This document shows, one piece after another, positions 28,704-33,011 of a DNA stretch of 33,011 bases (position 1 is its first letter; each line of letters starts with the position of its first letter). Source of the stretch: an uncultured Bacteroidota bacterium (lineage in GTDB: Bacteria > Bacteroidota > Bacteroidia > UKL13-3); NCBI GenBank assembly GCA_903901345.1, contig CAIUQQ010000052.1:1-33011 (forward strand). Reading direction: 5' to 3'. The notes below the pieces were generated by a model. That model was given only the letters and a program-made list of their open reading frames with translations. It did not search any database and had not been told where the DNA came from. The position numbers and the translations under genes were made by a program.

Positions 28704-31700
28704 ATGAGATCTAAAATTACTGTTATTACCTGTTTAATCTTACTGTGCTTTACTCTAAATGCGCAAGTAATTGACGATTTTTCTGATGGAAATTTTTCAT
28801 CAAATCCCACTTGGGAAAGTGATGACAGCCTTTGGCAGGTAAATACAAGTTTTCAATTGCAAAGCAAAGGAACAATTGGAAGTTCAAAAGACATAAGTTT
28901 GAGTACGCAAGCAAATTTTATAAATAATACAGAATGGCGTTTTTTTGTACGATTTAATTTCAGTCCAAGTACACAAAATTTTTGCAGATTTTATTTAGCA
29001 TCGGACCAAATAAACCTAAAAGGAAATTTAAACGGTTACTATATTCAATTTGGTGGAAGCACTGGAAACACTGATTCCATAAGTCTTTACAAACAAGAAG
29101 GCGCAAAACGAACTCGCATTATTGCTGGAAGACCAGCAACTGTTTATAAAACAAATAATTTACTAGATATTAAAGTAAATAGGGACAATTTAGGCAATTG
29201 GATTTTATACAGTGATACCACTGCAAATGGAAATTTTGTGTTAGAGGGAAATGCTTTTGATTCTGCTTTTAGTTCCACTTCTTTTGCAGGAATATTTGCA
29301 CGATTTACAGCTGGAAATGTATCAAACTTTTATATAGATAATATATACATAGGCGAACCTATCAATGATTTAAATCCACCAAAAATTCAAAATTATTCAT
29401 TCATCAATGACAGTGTGATTCAAATAAATTTCAATGAAAGATTAGACATCAATACTGCCAACAATATAAGTAATTTTGAATTAAATTATTCCTTCCCAAG
29501 CATTATAAATACTGAGCTTACCAATGATGGCAAAAGTATTTTAGTTAATTTTAAAAATTCATTTATTTCCACAAATAATTATATTTTAACTATAAAAAAT
29601 ATAAGCGATTTGGCCAATAATATAATGCCTGATACCAATATCTCTTTTTGGTTTTACAAACCAAGTATTGACGATATTGTAATCAATGAAATAATGCCCG
29701 ATCCAACTCCTAGTAATGGATTACCAGATTCTGAATTCATTGAACTTTATAACCGAACAAACTACCCAATAGACATCAGTAATTGGAAAATATTTGATTT
29801 AACAGGTTTTGCAAGCATTCCCAATTATATCATTCAACCCAAAGAGTACTTAATTATTAGCAATCCTACCAATGAAAGTTTATTTAAAAGTTATGGTAAA
29901 ACATTAGCCGTTCCCTTTTTAGTTGGTTTAAATAATGATGGCGATTTGGTTCAATTAGTAAACACGAAGGGAGAAATTATGAATCAAATTAGGTACGATT
30001 TATCATGGTATCAATCTGCTGTGAAGGCCAATGGAGGCTATAGTTTAGAACTCATAAATCCTTATGTATTATGCAAAGGAATTGATAACTGGATAGGTGC
30101 TGGAAGCAGCGTTGGTGGTACACCAGGAAATGCAAATTTTTCAAACAACATGAATCCTGATATTACAAAGCCATTAGTGAAGAATTGGTTTTATAAAGAT
30201 GATAGAAATATTGTAATTATATTCAATGAAAAAATGGATTTGAATTCAATTCAAAACATAAAATTAAGTATCATTGGAAATACAATTTTATCAAAAACTG
30301 TTTCTGGTTTTAGGAATGATTCATTGTTTATTTTGCTAAATAATTCATTAATTGACAGACAAAATTACACGCTTCAAATTGATGCTGCTTTTGATTGTTC
30401 CATGAATAAAATAGCAGATAATTCAAGTGTAAATTTTACTTATATTCCTATTCAAGCTGCGCTACAAAATGATATCATTATCACTGAAGTGTCTCCTAAT
30501 CCAAAACCAAATATGGCATTGCCCGATGCCGAATACATGGAAGTTTATAACCGTTCTAAAAATATTATCTCCTTAAATAATTTCAAAATTAAAAAAGGAT
30601 CAACCATTACTACCATTGGAAATATTCAATTGTATCCTGATAGTTTTTTAGTAATTTGTGATGACAGTAAATTAGCCTTATTTTCAGGTTTTAACAATAT
30701 AATATCAGTTACTAATTTTCCAACTTTAAGTTTAGATGATGAAATTGTTTTACTCAACCAAAACAACCATGTCATTTATCAAATAGCATACAAACAAACT
30801 TGGTATCATAACAATGTGAAAGCCGATGGTGGTTGGAGTTTAGAAATGATTGACATTAAAAACCCTTGTGGAACTGCGAGTAATTGGGAAGCAAGTAAAA
30901 GTACAAATGGGGGAACTATTGGAAAACAAAATTCTGTAAAAGGAACGAACGAAGATCTTGCTTTACCGATGCTTGATAGAATTTATCCTGTTAATAATAA
31001 TACTGTTGAAATATATTTCAATGAAACATTAGATAGTTTGAGCGCGTGTAAAATCAATAATTTCACATTCAATCCTAGTTTAAGTGGTTCATTTGTATTT
31101 GATTTTAAGGATGATTTTTTGACTACACTGCGTTTGAAATTAAATGATAGTTTGAAACAAAATCAAGTTTATACTTTAAAAATAAATACGGTAAAAGATT
31201 GTGCGGGGAATATAATTAATGCGGAGAATAACTTTGAATTTGGTTTAACAAAACCCGCTGATACCAACGATATTGCTATCAATGAAATACTTTTCAATCC
31301 AAGAACTGATGGCGTTGATTTTGTAGAAATTTACAACAAAACCAATCAATTTATTGACATAAAAAATTTATGGATAGGCAATAGAAATGTTGGAAATTTA
31401 ATCGATAATTTTTATCCAATGGCCGATTCAGGATACATGCTTTTACCAAAAAATTATTATGTGCTAACTACCAATCCAGAAATCATCAAACAACAATATT
31501 TTGTTCAAAATAACAATAATTTTATACCTGTAAAAACTTTACCAAGCATGAACGATGATGAAGGAACATTGGTGTTATTTTCTAAACCTGAAACCATTTT
31601 TGATGAACTAAAATATGACGATAAAATGCACTTTACTTTAATTGATAACAAAGAAGGTGTAAGCTTGGAACGCATTGATTTTAATAGAAAAACAAACGAT

Positions 31701-32105
31701 AGAAGTAATTGGACATCGGCAGCAAGTACCAGTAATTTTGCTACGCCAACTTATAAAAATTCGCAGTATTTGAAATCCAATAACAATGCTGAATTTTTAA
31801 GCATTGAACCTGAAGTTTTTACTCCAAATAACGATGGTGTAAACGATTTAGTAAACTTTACTTATCAATTCAATAAAAATAATTATACTGCTAATTTGAA
31901 TATTTATAACAGCAATGGAAATTTAGTAAAAATGCTTTTAAATAATGCGCCATTGGGAACGGAGGGAATAGTAAGTTGGAACGGATTAAGTGATAAAAAC
32001 CAATCCTTACCCGTTGGAATTTATGTGGTAAATTTTGAATATTTCAATACGGATGGAACCACCGATTCATTGAAAAAAACATTGGTAATTGGTAAAAGTT
32101 TTTAA
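28704..32105 (+). CDS. Large secreted protein with three lamin-tail-like domains, Ig/SbsC-like segments and CHU_C-like C-terminus
   Basis: INEIMPDPTPSNGLPDSEFIELYNRTNYPIDISNWKI, ITEVSPNPKPNMALPDAEYMEVYNRSKNIISLNNFKI and INEILFNPRTDGVDFVEIYNKTNQFIDIKNLWI; C-terminal FTPNNDGVNDLVNFTYQF...NGLSDKNQSLPVGIYVVNFEY. Confidence 0.85.
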   Translation: MRSKITVITCLILLCFTLNAQVIDDFSDGNFSSNPTWESDDSLWQVNTSFQLQSKGTIGSSKDISLSTQANFINNTEWRFFVRFNFSPSTQNFCRFYLASDQINLKGNLNGYYIQFGGSTGNTDSISLYKQEGAKRTRIIAGRPATVYKTNNLLDIKVNRDNLGNWILYSDTTANGNFVLEGNAFDSAFSSTSFAGIFARFTAGNVSNFYIDNIYIGEPINDLNPPKIQNYSFINDSVIQINFNERLDINTANNISNFELNYSFPSIINTELTNDGKSILVNFKNSFISTNNYILTIKNISDLANNIMPDTNISFWFYKPSIDDIVINEIMPDPTPSNGLPDSEFIELYNRTNYPIDISNWKIFDLTGFASIPNYIIQPKEYLIISNPTNESLFKSYGKTLAVPFLVGLNNDGDLVQLVNTKGEIMNQIRYDLSWYQSAVKANGGYSLELINPYVLCKGIDNWIGAGSSVGGTPGNANFSNNMNPDITKPLVKNWFYKDDRNIVIIFNEKMDLNSIQNIKLSIIGNTILSKTVSGFRNDSLFILLNNSLIDRQNYTLQIDAAFDCSMNKIADNSSVNFTYIPIQAALQNDIIITEVSPNPKPNMALPDAEYMEVYNRSKNIISLNNFKIKKGSTITTIGNIQLYPDSFLVICDDSKLALFSGFNNIISVTNFPTLSLDDEIVLLNQNNHVIYQIAYKQTWYHNNVKADGGWSLEMIDIKNPCGTASNWEASKSTNGGTIGKQNSVKGTNEDLALPMLDRIYPVNNNTVEIYFNETLDSLSACKINNFTFNPSLSGSFVFDFKDDFLTTLRLKLNDSLKQNQVYTLKINTVKDCAGNIINAENNFEFGLTKPADTNDIAINEILFNPRTDGVDFVEIYNKTNQFIDIKNLWIGNRNVGNLIDNFYPMADSGYMLLPKNYYVLTTNPEIIKQQYFVQNNNNFIPVKTLPSMNDDEGTLVLFSKPETIFDELKYDDKMHFTLIDNKEGVSLERIDFNRKTNDRSNWTSAASTSNFATPTYKNSQYLKSNNNAEFLSIEPEVFTPNNDGVNDLVNFTYQFNKNNYTANLNIYNSNGNLVKMLLNNAPLGTEGIVSWNGLSDKNQSLPVGIYVVNFEYFNTDGTTDSLKKTLVIGKSF

Positions 32106-32813
32106 ATGGCAAATAACTATTTTCAGTTCAAACAATTTTTAATAAATCAGGATAAATGTGCCATGAAAGTGGGCACCGACAGTGTTTTGTTGGGTTGTTT
32201 AGTCACTATCAATGATGCTGTAAATTGTTTGGACATTGGCACAGGAACAGGCATTTTATCACTAATGCTGGCGCAACGAAACAATGCACTTCAAATAGAT
32301 GCCATTGAAATAGATGAACAAGCTTTTTTACAAGCAAATCATAATTTTTCATCCTCTAGGTTTAGCAATCAAATTCAAGGGCATTGCTGTGCTTTGCAAA
32401 GTTTCGCTCCAAATAATAAGTATGATTTAATCATTAGCAATCCCCCCTATTTTGTAGGTAAAAACAATTTTTCGATAGCCAATATACAACGCGCAAAAGC
32501 TAGGCACGACAATGATTTGTCGTTTGAGGATTTAATTCATTCAGTAATAAAATTATTAAGGGAAACAGGGAAATTCATACTTATTTTACCCATTACGGAA
32601 GCAATCACTTTTAAAGAATTAGCCATTCAAAAAGGATTGTTTTTAAACAAAGAAACTTTTATAAAACCAAAGCCAAGTAAGGAACCTAATAGAATGATCA
32701 TGGAGTTTTCGCTGCTACAAAAAGAGAAAATCACAGCAGAATTTGTTATTTACAATGATGATAATTCACAAACCGAATCTTATAAAAATATAACAAGTGA
32801 GTTTTATTTATAA
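32106..32813 (+). CDS. trmN6: tRNA1(Val) (adenine(37)-N6)-methyltransferase
   Basis: FQFKQFLINQDKCAMKVGTDSVLLG, LDIGTGTGILSLMLAQR, LIISNPPYF (SAM MTase with NPPY). Confidence 0.88.
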   Translation: MANNYFQFKQFLINQDKCAMKVGTDSVLLGCLVTINDAVNCLDIGTGTGILSLMLAQRNNALQIDAIEIDEQAFLQANHNFSSSRFSNQIQGHCCALQSFAPNNKYDLIISNPPYFVGKNNFSIANIQRAKARHDNDLSFEDLIHSVIKLLRETGKFILILPITEAITFKELAIQKGLFLNKETFIKPKPSKEPNRMIMEFSLLQKEKITAEFVIYNDDNSQTESYKNITSEFYL

Positions 32814-32815
32814 AC

Positions 32816-32863
32816 CCCGTCAGACGCTTAATTAGCCTATGCGCTGCCAAGGCGTCAGACGGG
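32816..32863. repeat. GC-rich inverted repeat / hairpin after trmN6
   Basis: CCCGTCAGACGC (32816-32827) pairs with GCGTCAGACGGG (32852-32863) with one mismatch. CGTCAGACG is itself an odd palindrome. Confidence 0.8.
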
Positions 32864-32891
32864 TAAAATTAAACAAGCAAGACTTTGTATA

Positions 32892-32944
32892 GTCCTGAAA
32901 TAGGTTGACTCTAAAAATGTTAATAAGTCAACTAAAATCAGGAC
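32892..32944. repeat. Imperfect inverted repeat in the leader of the transposase gene
   Basis: GTCCTGAAATAGGTTGACT (32892-32910) versus AGTCAACTAAAATCAGGAC (32926-32944), 15/19 complementary, 15-nt loop, ending 3 nt before ATG 32948. Confidence 0.75.
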
Positions 32945-32947
32945 AAA

Positions 32948-33011
32948 ATGGAAAGAAAAAAACCAACCTATTACAGTGAAGAATTTAAAATGACTGTAGT
33001 AAACGATGTAT
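32948..33011 (+). mobile_element. Start of an IS3-like transposase OrfA (partial)
   Basis: MERKKPTYYSEEFKMTVVNDV... resembles the N-terminus of IS3-family OrfA HTH proteins. Truncated by the window end. Confidence 0.65.

Noticed and set aside
1-33011. CRISPR arrays, rRNA or tRNA genes
   Set aside because: No regularly spaced repeats and no recognisable rRNA segments or tRNA cloverleaf sequences noticed by eye; a tRNAscan/minced run would be needed for certainty.

Overview
AT-rich Bacteroidetes-type chromosomal window, inferred from T9SS sorting domains, CHU_C-like C-termini and TAnnTTTG promoter boxes. From left to right: a partial MFS (UMF1/Atg22-like) transporter; an enoyl-CoA hydratase; and a small accessory region (about 2.0-6.9 kb). 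That region holds a Fic/DUF4172 gene behind a near-perfect 60-bp palindrome, a PUA/EVE-like small ORF, a GloVer-repeat T9SS protein and a 126-aa uncharacterised ORF, with extra decayed copies of that ORF's 3' end scattered between the cassettes. Next comes a complete minus-strand nuoABCD-HIJKLMN operon with no nuoEFG. It is followed by a secreted thioredoxin-fold T9SS protein paired with an outer-membrane-like protein, an SDR, and a split methylmalonyl-CoA mutase whose catalytic and B12 subunits are separated by gltX and a lipoprotein gene. The right side has a uridine kinase-like gene, a TonB-C protein, GtrA, a GH13 pullulanase-type enzyme, a large lamin-tail/CHU_C secreted protein and trmN6. 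The window ends in the left end of an IS3-like insertion sequence. The most interesting signals are the Fic palindrome/operator overlapping a promoter box, the repeated orphan 3'-gene tails that bracket the Fic cassette, the EFG-less Complex I, and the hairpins at the IS boundary. Most of the remaining window is ordinary core genome.
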